In this document: positions 33,675 to 44,900 of the stretch, piece after piece
Position numbering within the stretch: position 1 is the stretch's first letter
Layout: every line of letters begins with the position of its first letter
NCBI RefSeq assembly: GCF_026210795.1
Contig: NC_089460.1
Location: 558,001-622,000, forward strand
From: Rhizophagus irregularis
Lineage: Eukaryota; Glomeromycota; Glomeromycetes; Glomerales; Glomeraceae
Direction of reading: 5' to 3'
DNA length: 64,000 bases
Notes under the pieces: generated by a model
Told to the model about the DNA's origin: nothing
Seen by the model: the letters and a program-made list of their open reading frames with translations, nothing else
Database searches by the model: none
Program-made: the position numbers and the translations under genes

Positions 33675-35480
33675 CTAAGATTTCCAAACTGCCAGTACTC
33701 CAGTGATGAATAGATGGTATAAATGATTTTTACATCTGTCCATGTATTCTTTAAGGTTTATTAACTTGCGTTCGCATTTGTCAATAGGCGTGTAAATAGG
33801 TAAATTAAGGTGTGCATGTATTTCGCTGGTAATTAATTTTGACATTTTTCGTTTGTCAGACATATTTATATTTAGCAATATTTCAAATTCTATCATCTTG
33901 GTGCATCAAGATTTCCATATGAATTCCTTAAAAGCTATATGAAAGTATTTAATAATTTTAAGTGATATTAATTTTACTATTGACCTAGATATAAGTAACT
34001 TCAGCTTTTTGACAATTGTGTGTGAAATCAACTTTCTCAATAATTCTAGTCTGTTTCTCTGTTTAAGTTCTGGGAAAGCAGAATCTCTATATTCAAAGAT
34101 ACTGCAATGTAAATCTATTATAGTAAAAGGTTTGTTATGTTTAAATCTTTTGAAATATTTCCATATCTTATCTATAACTTTTGTTTCTACCAGCATAAAC
34201 CTACATTCTGATCCTGAATATATTACCAAGTGTTCAAAAGATTCTTCATAATTACAGCAAAAGTTTTTATAGATGTTATTGCATTTTCTGAGATTATCAG
34301 CTGTAGGTAGTAAATTGTTTAATGTCTTTATGAAATTAATTAAATTATTGTTAGTATTAAAGCTATTGCAGCGACCTTTGTTGATATTATTGAGATATCA
34401 TTAGTGAGTGGACTATTTCCATTTATTATGTTTATTATGATATTGATGATCTAAAAGAGTCTTTCAATGATTATTAAATGACCATGCAACCTTATCTATT
34501 AAACAACTCTGAAACTATTTTACAAAAATACTATACATGTCTATCTATTTCTATATAATGCCAAGACAGCCAAGTAGGTAGAAAAATTAAAGGAAAACTA
34601 AAATTACAAAGATCTTGTAAATTAATTATTCTATTCGTATTAATTATCGCTATTTTTCTTTTCAATTTAGTTATCGAATCAGCTATATTATTCCAATAGC
34701 ATTCTGAGTGACCTTTAACTTTATATAACGTAAACCTGAATCTTTTCATTTTAATAATATCATAAATAGTAAATAAAATGATATAGTTGTTAGATTTAAG
34801 AAATTTGTGGTCATGCATTATACCAATATTATTAATCTTGTTGATTCCATTGATGGCTGCTTGATTATTTGTGTAGATATGTATATATAATCTACTGGAA
34901 GTGATAAGTACTGCTGTCATAATAGCAAGTAACTTGAATCTGGTCAATAAAGAATTGAAGAACTAATGATAGTACACCCGCATGAGAAGCTTATTTTTGT
35001 GTTTTTGATAATCCATCCTGCTCCTATTACTGTAATATATTCATTATTCAAGCAATTCAAATCCATCGAACTATCTGTATAGAAGTGGAGTTCCTTTTTA
35101 TTAAATTGTTTAAGATCTTTAAGAATGACTAATAATTCAGTATTAAGTATTAGTGATAAAATAATATGATTAATAAGTTTTACATCTTGATTCGTAATTT
35201 TAATCTTCAATAATAGAAGTTCATTTCAATGTTTTGATGGAGTTGTAATTTCTTTTTTCTTAATTAAATTAATAGGTATTAGAATCTCGTGTATAATAGA
35301 ATCTAATCAGTTGTTAGTTGTACATTTGATATTTATAATCGCTGCATTGTGATATTTGCCTCATTTCAAACATGTAAGTGAATCATTTGTATTGATTAAA
35401 GGAAAGAACATCCAGTACATTATGTAATCAAATTACTTTCATTTTGCTTGATCCAGTATGATACGTAAACGATGCGAAGT
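33675..35480 (-). pseudogene. decayed LINE-type retrotransposon, RNase H and C-terminal region
   Basis: On the minus strand, broken frames align in order with the tail of a LINE polyprotein. 35210-34944 gives ELHFYTDSSMDLN and GAGWIIKN, the first RNase H strands with the catalytic Asp. 34947-34531 gives RFKLLAI, IYTNNQAAINGI, and KVKGHSECYWNNIADS. Two of the expected acidic residues are changed (Glu to Lys in RFKLLA, Asp to Asn in YTNN), and stops and shifts separate the frames. 34229-33675 continues with the C-terminal part. Upstream, to about 35480, GCTGC-like zinc-binding remnants can be read. It is dead and partial; reverse transcriptase was not recognised. Confidence 0.6.
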
Positions 35481-37335
35481 AAGTTTTCTTAATAATTTTT
35501 CCATATTGATAATCTTCTCCCTCTAACATGACAATTTATTCTTTATGTTTACCATCCTTCAAAAACAGAATAGGTAAAATAGGTGCAATATTACACATCG
35601 CAAGTACTACGTTTTGAAATTATTGTTTAATTGTACATTAATAGTCAGTATATCCATCGATAACTATGTCTTCAATGTACTTGTAGAACATCAGAATTGA
35701 GCTTTTGGATGACTTTCCAAAAATCCTTTTGACTTGTTGCTATATTAGTAATTTTGTACTATTATTATGTGTAATATGTTTGAAGAAAATTATGTTGAGT
35801 AATTCCATATGTCGTCCAATAAACGATTTTAGAGCTTTCTTTTTTGATTGTTCAAATACATTGAAATCTGTGTAGTTAGCTTTTGTTTGTATTTGTATAA
35901 GTATAACCGAAAAAATAGTATGATGGTGTTATGTAATCAAATTCCAATCGGTGTGGACTGTTAGCGTGAAACTAAACATTTGATCTTTAAAAGATTTTGA
36001 GATTGAAATTAAAATTATTATTGAGATTAGCCTTTAAAATATTTTCTGGCTGATCTATCAAAATATATCCTTACAATCTAAGCTAAAGTTGTGCATTTTT
36101 AAGCGAGATTCTCATACTTATACTATCCTAGTCTCTTGAATTAATTCTAATTATGAGTTCTGAATATTGGGTCGCATAAATGCGGGCCATGGTATCGTAC
36201 TTTATCAGAAATTATTATACTATTTATATATACTTTTTTAAATAGTATTTTCACTATATTAAATAATTCAATATTTAGTGATATAGCATATATATAGATT
36301 TATTTTTATAGTAAAATTATATCTTATTAAAATCTGAAATCAGAAATTATTTTTATAATAAACAATTTAATTTACTTAATAGCCATATTCTAGTACTTTG
36401 AAATACAGGTATTTTATTATAGAATAAAAGTAGTTATAACAATATAGCATTCTATTAATTATACCATTATCATGACTGAATTATAAGAGATCCTATTATT
36501 CCAATATAAATATACCTGCTACTTAATAAGGTATGTTTTCACTAAAAACTTTAGATTTGAAAATGTTATTGTTCTATTAATATTTTTAGTATATTATTGA
36601 TAAATTACAAATATTAATATTTTTAAAGTATTATGAATTTTCAAATTTTCCAATAATTATTTATAACTATAAAGGAAATTGATTGTATTGACTGTATTGC
36701 TAAATTTACTAATTTTTTTAAATTTTATTAGTAATTTAAATTATTTAATACTTATAATTTTATACTTAAATATACTTGATATTTGTATATTGCATATGAT
36801 ATATTGCATGTGATAATATAGGTTCAAAGACGGGTAATAAATATTTATTACTATGATATATAACATAAAAAGTGACAAAAGGCATTCAAAAAAGGGAATT
36901 TATACAAATTTATCTAAATAATCTAATACTACCTCTTGCATCTAAACTTAAGGATTTTCCGTGATACAGTATATACTATATATATTTAAACGTTAAAAAA
37001 AAAAGAAATTGATTTATTAAAATAAATTAAAAAAAAATTTGCGTAATAATTAATATAAAATTATCGATCTCTTGCGTATTTACTAAATTTACGTATAAAC
37101 TAATAATTAAATTCATTTTTCCATATGGAATCACGTGATTTCATAAAATCATAATAGGGGAATTCTTATTGCTTATAAAAAAAATACAAATAATACTTAA
37201 AACCATAAAAAAAAAATAAATAAAAGACGAAATTTTTTTTTGCTTGTGTAAATCAGAAAATTTAAACCATAACGAATATTCTCTCATAAAACTTAGAAAA
37301 TCATAAAAAAATACGAAAAAAAAAAATGAGATTTT
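35481..37335. other. AT-rich DNA with LINE remnants, no gene
   Basis: Up to about 35900 the minus strand still gives short protein-like pieces (GRHMELLNIIFFKH) suggesting more of the decayed LINE. From 36200 to 37335 it is simple A/T-rich sequence with TCACGTGA at 37131-37138. No intact gene was seen. Confidence 0.5.
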
Positions 37336-38901
37336 TTAATTAGGAAGAAGATTAAATAATTCTTCAACCTTTTCCTTTTCCTTCTCCATATAAATATGGT
37401 AAGAAGATAATTGAACACGTTGTTCTTCTTTAAAATCTTTTGATAAACGAAAATCAATAATGAAAACGCGTTCATCATTAACATTATCATTATTATGATT
37501 ACGACCCACGATAAAATTAGATTCTTGAATATCATTTTGAATAATACCGAGACTATGAATAGCTTTAATAGTAGTTAAAGCAGCCTCTTTATGAATTCGA
37601 GATAATCTTGAAGTTTGAATAATATGATCAGTAGCAAGAACATATTTTTCACCTTTTAAAGTGATACCATTATATTTTAATCTTGGAATATAAACACCTT
37701 GAATAACTGATAATCTCTTATAAATTCTAGCTTCTTTTTCTAAATCGAATCTTTTTTTATCATTTACTTCAGTAAATTTTAAAGCGAGATGATGACCATC
37801 ATATTCAGCCAAATATATATCATTAATAATTTCATTTTTTAAATTAAGATTATTCCAATTCAAAAAATCCACAGTAATATAAGATAAATTATCATCATCA
37901 TGACGAAATTTTTTAAAATCGGAATCATCATCATCATCATTAGTAGAAGTAATAGGACGTTTTCCATAATTAATAGAAGAAGTAGAAGGAATATTAAAAG
38001 TTTCAATAGAAGAAGAAGCAGAAGTAGAATAAGGAAATCTTTCATAAGAATAATCAATAAAATAATCAGTATTACTACTAGTATTAGTATTAGTAGTAGT
38101 AGTAGTAATAGTAGTAGTAATAATATTAGAAGGAATTATTGGATAAGGAGTTAATAAAGATTCATTTTTTGATAAATATAATAAATAATTCCAAGATTGT
38201 AAAATAGTTGGATTATTAGAATCACTTTTTTGACATTTTGAAATGAGTAAAATAGAAGAATCATCCTCAGATCTTTTAATGAACCAATTAAATTCATAAG
38301 TAGTTAATACAGAATATTTTAAACCCAATTCACACATATAATCATAAACTTCATTAATATTATCAGCAAAATCACCAGTATTATGCTGATATGCATCAAT
38401 TACATCATGATCATTATTAGTACGTAAAACTCTATGAGTTCTTGATGCAACGGAAGCAATAATTTGATCAGATTCATTAAGTACATTCCAATCAATTAAA
38501 GAATTATTTGTTGATTTAGATAATTCCAAATCATCATGATTTAATTTACTTGTTAAAGCACGAACAATTTGTAATTCAATAACTTGATTTAATTCCTCTT
38601 TTGTTGAAATTGGAGCATGAGCAAGAGGTATATTAGGTTTTTCATATTTTTTTAATATATTATCAATTGAATGATTTTTAACCATTTCAATGAAATTTTC
38701 CCAATGAAAAACTTTACTTGGAAATCTTGATTTCCCGTGGTTGAAAAAATCATAATGACTTTGTGTGGAATAAGAAATTGATGAAGGAATAGTTGTTAAG
38801 AGCTCCTTTTCTGTAATTAATGGAGTACGAGAATCTGAATTAATAATTTTCTTACGTCTTCTCACAGATGAATGCATCTGTTTAAAAGATGCTGCTGGCA
38901 T
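37336..38901 (-). CDS. Crinkler-like protein: nuclease-fold region plus degenerate protein-kinase domain
   Basis: A single exon of 521 residues. Residues 100-245 (ELNQVIELQIVRALTSKL, YMCELGLKYSVLTTYEFNWF, then SNNPTILQSWNYLLYLS) resemble the PD-(D/E)XK-like segment of fungal Crinkler/REase-kinase proteins. A low-complexity Thr/Ser/Asp linker follows (245-335). The C-terminus (about 340-521) is kinase-like: LAEYDGHHLALKF (strand with lysine), LEKEARIYKRL (helix C Glu), the hinge YVLATDHI, and the loop IHSLGIIQNDIQESNFIV followed by VFIIDFRLSK. The usual HGD of the loop is QND and DFG is DFR, so catalysis may be altered. Proteins of this type are often expanded in Glomeromycotina, and some oomycete relatives act in host nuclei; no signal peptide is visible. 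The assignment is by pattern only. Confidence 0.6.
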   Translation of the reverse strand: MPAASFKQMHSSVRRRKKIINSDSRTPLITEKELLTTIPSSISYSTQSHYDFFNHGKSRFPSKVFHWENFIEMVKNHSIDNILKKYEKPNIPLAHAPISTKEELNQVIELQIVRALTSKLNHDDLELSKSTNNSLIDWNVLNESDQIIASVASRTHRVLRTNNDHDVIDAYQHNTGDFADNINEVYDYMCELGLKYSVLTTYEFNWFIKRSEDDSSILLISKCQKSDSNNPTILQSWNYLLYLSKNESLLTPYPIIPSNIITTTITTTTTNTNTSSNTDYFIDYSYERFPYSTSASSSIETFNIPSTSSINYGKRPITSTNDDDDDSDFKKFRHDDDNLSYITVDFLNWNNLNLKNEIINDIYLAEYDGHHLALKFTEVNDKKRFDLEKEARIYKRLSVIQGVYIPRLKYNGITLKGEKYVLATDHIIQTSRLSRIHKEAALTTIKAIHSLGIIQNDIQESNFIVGRNHNNDNVNDERVFIIDFRLSKDFKEEQRVQLSSYHIYMEKEKEKVEELFNLLPN

Positions 38902-39906
38902 AATGAAAGAAACATGTCGATTTCTACGAGCTAAAAGATTGTGAATTTATAAAAAAAAAATGGTAAGAAAATAAAGTTGCATTAAAACCAGTTTTGGTTG
39001 ATGTATAATGACGAAACTAAATGTAATAGTACGATTGATCCAAAGTATATAATATGGATCGAAAAGATTAATAAAACTTTTTTGTTCAGTTTGATAATTT
39101 GGGATTGAATGGACTTTTTTACGATGTTTAGTATATTTGATTCATTCGGAACCATATTAAGAAGTAGTGAATATCATGTGGATTTCAATATTATTTCAAA
39201 AGTAATCAATCGGATCAAAATAATCAACTTAAAGAGATCTTGATTGATTGGTTTTATTTCTATTTCTGGACTAAATGAAAGAAGTTTATTTTTTTTTGTA
39301 TTCAACTTCAGAGTTTTTCCGAAACACCAAAAAAAAAAAAAAGGTTTTGTTATTTAATTTAATTAAATCTAATGCATATTTTAATTATTCTATGTAAAAA
39401 AACAATCACTAATATATCCAATTATAAAAATTTCATACCTTTTTTTTATTGTATATTTCCATATTCGTTAACTGTAAACAAATTAAAATTACTATTATTC
39501 TTATTTCTTTATAATTGACAGATATGTCAACTATTGCAAATTAATTTTGGGACGAATTTAAGATTATAAATAAATGAACAATGTCGTCGTACAATATTTA
39601 TAATTTGACCAATACTTATAAACAATTACTTTATTTCATTTTAAACTAGTATAAATTTGGATATTTATTAAAATAAAGTTTGAAAATCAGTCAAATCATT
39701 AACCAAAAAAAGTATGATAATATATTTATTTATATATCAAAGTGTCAATTGTTCTTATTTTTAATTTATGTAGAATTTTAGTCACAATGCCTAACGTTTT
39801 AAAAATATCATCGGATAAATATTATATGCGTAACTAATTAATTTACCATTCCATCGGATAAATATTAGAAAATTATGAGTAACATTCACTATTTATAATC
39901 GATTAA
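38902..39906. other. intergenic, promoter side of the Crinkler-like gene
   Basis: A 1-kb A/T-rich spacer between the start of the Crinkler-like gene and the end of the Nudix gene, both on the minus strand. A poly-A tract lies near 39330-39342. No other feature was seen. Confidence 0.5.
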
Positions 39907-41570
39907 CTAATTGTTTACTTCCAATTCTTCAAAAATTCTTTCGTCTTCTTTCCTTTGATTCCATAATTCTTTTATCTTATTAGTATTGATAATTGATTTA
40001 TTTTCTTCTTCATTAATTTCCATAATATATCCATCAATGAATTTTGTTTCCACCTTTTCAAAATAAATATTTCTAATCAATACATTTTTTCCTTTAATAT
40101 TATTAATCCATTCATTTCCATAAGATTTTGTTAATTCTTTTGATTCATTTTCTTCAATTTTTTCTTCAAAAGGTGATGATATTTTATTAGATGTGGTTAT
40201 AATATAAACTGATTTATTAAAATGTTTTGCTGATAAGATTAATGACATTGAACCGATCTTATTAATTATATCTCCATTATTACCTGATATATGGTCTGCA
40301 CCAATTAAAACATGAGTAACAGTTGGCATAAAATAATTACATGATGCATCTGTTATAACTTGTATAATTATCTTATTATAAATTTTAGAATTTGTCGATG
40401 ATGATGATGATGTTGATGTTAACCATGTTGATAATTTTTGTGCAAGTGTTGCTCCCTCATTTAATGGTCGTGATTCCATTATAGTTATTTTAAGTGTTGA
40501 AATATCTTTTTCTTCTTTTTCTTCTTCTTTTGTTAAATAATTTATAAATTTTTGAATAAGTGAACAAATTGATGAATATATTGTTGATGAATAACTCATC
40601 GTCATAATATGAATATCTTCTTCTTGTTTTGATTTTTCTTCATTAAGAGAAGGAAATAATGCTTTCAAGAAATTTTCTTTGATTTTCTTATCATTTTCTT
40701 TATATGATGTTTTCATTTGTTCAATTATATTTATTATATTATTTTCATATTCTTCAATATCTATTCCCTCTTTATCTTGTAAAATTTCTTTACTTTTTTT
40801 TAAAACATTTGTTATACCAAATGAAATTGATGCTTTCATATTTGGTCTAATTTCTTTTAAATACCATCCAACATTTAATAAATTTTTCCATAATTCTTTA
40901 GAATTTTTTGAAATTTTTCTAAATTCTTTATTAATTATCGTCTCTTTCAATATATCAAGTGATTTCTTTGATAATTCTTGTGCTCCAGAATTTCTATCTT
41001 TAAACATATCATTTAATCCTTTATGAACATGTGTAGGTAAATATACTCTATATAATGTTTCCAATAAATTTGGAACACATTCATAATTATTTAATTCGGT
41101 TGGTTTAATCCACTCATATGTTTGATGTTCCCAATTAATTTGAATTTTATTTATTAAAATTGTTGTGTTAATATGAAATAAAAATGGATAAACTTTCCAT
41201 ATAGTTTGTTCATTTTTTCCTAAAATTGTTAATAATTTACCACTACGAATAAGTGTTATATCAGTATGGGAAAGTGATGTTTCTTCTTGAATTTCTTTTA
41301 ATGCTCGTTCTAATGGTGATGAATCATTTTCTTCAATTCCTCCACTTATACCTGCCCAATGATTTCTTTATAATATATAAAGGAAGGGATGAGAAACAAT
41401 CTTTTTCCAATTTAATGAATAAAAAATTATCATCTTTTTTTTTTTTTTACTTACTTATAAGTTCTGACTTTATCACTACGTTTTAATAATAATATATTAT
41501 CTCCTTGACTATTTTCTTCAATTCCTTCTGTATAAACCAAAAAAGAAGTAACGACGTGCCTTTCTTTCAT
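39907..41570 (-). CDS. Nudix hydrolase fused to an eIF2B alpha/beta/delta-like domain
   Basis: Two exons: 41570-41455 and 41365-39907; 524 residues. The junction restores TYK-NHWAGISGG. The N-terminal ~150 residues are a Nudix domain: VTSFLVYTEG, then the Nudix box region GGIEENDSSPLERALKEIQEETSL-type (REUXEEXGU appears as KEIQEETSL, with Ser for Gly), then HQTYEWIKP. From about residue 190 to 510 it matches the eIF2B-related fold shared with ribose-1,5-bisphosphate and methylthioribose-phosphate isomerases: LKITIMESRPLNEGATLAQ, THVLIGADHISGNNGDIINK, IGSMSLILSAKHFNKSVYII. A similar Nudix-eIF2B arrangement occurs in other fungi to my knowledge, with unknown substrate. A role on a sugar-phosphate nucleotide is inference; bona fide translation factor function is unlikely. 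It is divergent from the MET8-MET10 fusion gene. Confidence 0.82.
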
Positions 41571-41951
41571 GATAGCCAAAAATAAATTTTTATAAAAAAA
41601 AAAAAATTCTCTTTTGATAAAAAAAATTTTTAATTATTAATCGGCTTTTTTTAAAAAAGATCAAATATAGTTAAAATATCTTCATCACATATTAATGATC
41701 GCAAAGATCGTCATTATATTTCTTAACGTGGAAATTGAATTATAAAGAATTAGTAATGATCATACACTGAATAACAACCTTGTATAAATTCACGTGATTT
41801 TCGGGGATTATTAATCATATTGCACCAACTGACACGCTGATGGCGTGATGGCGTAATTTTTTTTTACAAATATTAGATATCGATCCCCTGGATTATCTTT
41901 TTTTTAAAAACTTTTTTTTTTTTTTTACTACAAATTCTTAAAGGAACCTGA
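41571..41951. promoter_or_regulatory. 381-bp divergent promoter with Cbf1-type site (Nudix gene / sulfite reductase gene)
   Basis: The two starts face away from each other. A perfect TCACGTGA at 41790-41797 lies about 155 bp before the sulfite reductase ATG. In yeast, Cbf1 with Met4/Met28 binds TCACGTG upstream of sulfur-assimilation genes. A small direct repeat (TGATGGCG twice) lies near 41840. Regulation is inferred by analogy. Confidence 0.5.
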
Positions 41952-44900
41952 ATGATGACTTCCACCAACGGTTCTTTGATAGTAGGTTGGAGGTTAAATG
42001 GTCGTCATATTCTCATCATTGGCGGTAACCAAATTGCTTCAAACCGTATTGAATTTGCTTTAATTGCAAAACCTAGAAAAATAACGTTAATAACCCCTCA
42101 TAATAAAATCACTTCTGATAAAATTAGAGAACATATCGCAAAAAACAATGTATCTTATAAAGATAGTGAATTTAAACCAAGTGACCTTATCGAAAGTAAT
42201 AATTTACCCGTAGATTTTGTTCTTTCCGCGGTTGATAATCAACAACTTTCAGAACAAATTGCTAATGTTGCTCGTGAAAAAAGGATTCCCGTTAATATAG
42301 CTGAAATACCGCATTTATGTGATTTTTGGTTTATGCCAACATATCATGATAACCATTTACAAGTTGCTATTTCTACAAATGGAACTGGACCTTATGTTGC
42401 TCGTAAACTTAGGCAACATATATTTGAAAATATACCTCCAAATATTACGGCCGCAATTAATAATGTGGATCTCTTGAAACAAAATTTAGGTGTTACTAAT
42501 ATATCCGCATTTACAAAGATAATTGATACTTTACCTTTAAGTGAACTCACAAAACTTACAAGTGATGATATTAAAAAATTAGTATCTAAACATAATGTTG
42601 ATGATGAAGAAATCGAAGTATCTTCAACTTCGGAAAGTATGGATGAGAAAAATTCTGATGTTACTATCATCGATGAACGACAAGATTCTAGTTTTACACT
42701 TAAATCAAAACTTTTCGATGCAAATGGTGATGTTATTATTCCATCATTCACTTCAGGTGGTACTCAATTGGTTGATGGTAAAACTGCCGTTGAACATATT
42801 GCTTACGCTTTTAGTACAACTTCATTTATTTATCCAACAACTCGAACGAATTATGTTGGAAAAGCAGCTTTAAGTTGGGTTTCACAAAAAGTTCCTAATG
42901 CTTTTGGACAATCAAGTCAAGTGATTAAAATGGATACTCGTTATGGAGCATCCGCAGCAATTTTGGGTGTTATGGCTCATTCAAGATTGGATAATGTTTC
43001 AATTTTTGCAACTTCGCAATCAATTGTTCCTATGATACCAAATTTTTATGGAATTGTTCAAGCAAATATTCCCTTGGTCATACATGTTTCTGCTTCAGGG
43101 AATGACGATCAAATGATCAATTACGTTAATTATAATGATGTTTTGATAGCTCGTGAAACGGGTTTTGGAATAATTAATTCTTATTCTTCTCAAGAAATTC
43201 ATGATATCGCATTGATAACTCATTTAATTTCGATAACAACAAAAACTCCATTCCTTCATGTGTTTGATGGATTAAATACTTCTCTAGAGTTATCTAAAGT
43301 CAACCTTTTATCTTATGATAGTATCAATAATTTAATTGATGAAATTAGAAGTTTACCTATTTCTTCAACTAAAAATTCAGACGTTTTGGATTGCTTTGAA
43401 ATTATTGCTGATAAAATTGGCAAACTTACGGGTCGTCAATATCGTCCTTTTGAATATATTGGAGACCCTAACGCTGAATCGATCCTTGTCGTTTTAGGTG
43501 GTGAAACTGTCATAACAAAAGAGACTGTGAAACGAATTAATTATGGTGAAAAGAAAGTTGGTATTATAATTGCAAGAGTGTATCGACCTTGGTCAGAGAA
43601 ACACTTTTTGGCAGTTGTACCAAAAACTGTAAAACGAATTGCAATTTTGGAACAAGTTGCATCAAAAGAAGATTATTCATTTGGGCCATCAATATTTAAT
43701 GATATTGCTGTTTCATTTTCTTCGGATAATTCTTGGATAAATAAATCTCCAATATTAATAGATGCCAAATATTTAACAACGCAAAAATTTTCTCCAAGTG
43801 TCGTTCATGCTATTTTAAAACAATTGATATCTAATAACAATAACATTTTTAATGAAGAACTTTTATTGGAGAAGGTTGACATTCCTTTAATTAATAATAA
43901 TGTAAAACAATGTATTTTTTGGGATTCAGAAACTCAAGAAACTATTCAAGCTGTCAAACATATTTCAAAAATTCTTGAACAACATTCTAAATTAAATTTT
44001 ACTACATCATCCACTTTTGATATATACAACAATAGAGGTGTTGTAACAACCAATTTACAATTAGGAAATGATGTCATAAGTGGTTTACAAGATATTGAAT
44101 CCGATTACGATTTCATTTCTGTACATGATGTTAGTTTGACAAGCAAATATAATGTATTAGCATCAGCTAAAAATGAAGCTGTTGTCGTTCTTAATACAAA
44201 TTGGACTGTCGATGAATTAGAGACAAAATTACCAAATGACTTTAGATATGAAGCTTCAAAGAAAAATATTAAACTTTTTATCTTGAATTCCGAGAAAATA
44301 GCTCAGGATGTTGGATCTACTCTGAAAGCTGTTATTAGTGTAATATTTCAAAGTGTGTTTTTAAGATTATTTAGTAACGTGATCAAACTTGATTGTAATT
44401 TAGAAGATTCTATCATAGATTTATTTGAAGGTAATAATGAAAAAGAAGCTTCATTATTAATTTGCGCGATTTGTCAACAATTAGAGAAATCAATTGTAAG
44501 CGTTGAACTTCCTCCCACATGGGGAATTTTGGAAAAGTCGGATCAAAATTTACCTTCAACTATTCAAAGTAATTCATTAGATAGAAATTTGGATCAACCT
44601 GAGATAGAGAAACCAAAACTTGGGAATTGGCATGTAGTAGCTCAGAATTTACTTTTCAAAGAAGCTTATAATTTTGATCGAGACATTCGTCCTGATTTAT
44701 CTGAAAAGACATACATAATTCGTGTTAGTGAAAATCGACGATTAACACCACCATCTTATGATCGATATTTGTTCCATATTGAATTTGAAATAGATGGAAC
44801 TGATCTTAAATATGATCTAGGTGAAGCTCTTGGTGTATATGGACATAATGATAGTAAAGAGGTCAATCAATTTTTAGAATTTTATGGTTTAAATCCAGAT

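Noticed and set aside
37860-38154. leucine/isoleucine/serine-rich frames inside the Crinkler-like gene
   Set aside because: They come from the Thr/Asp/Ser low-complexity linker read in other frames.
42392-42873. additional frames within the MET10 fusion gene
   Set aside because: Both overlap a 1302-codon frame with recognisable domains throughout and show no features of their own.
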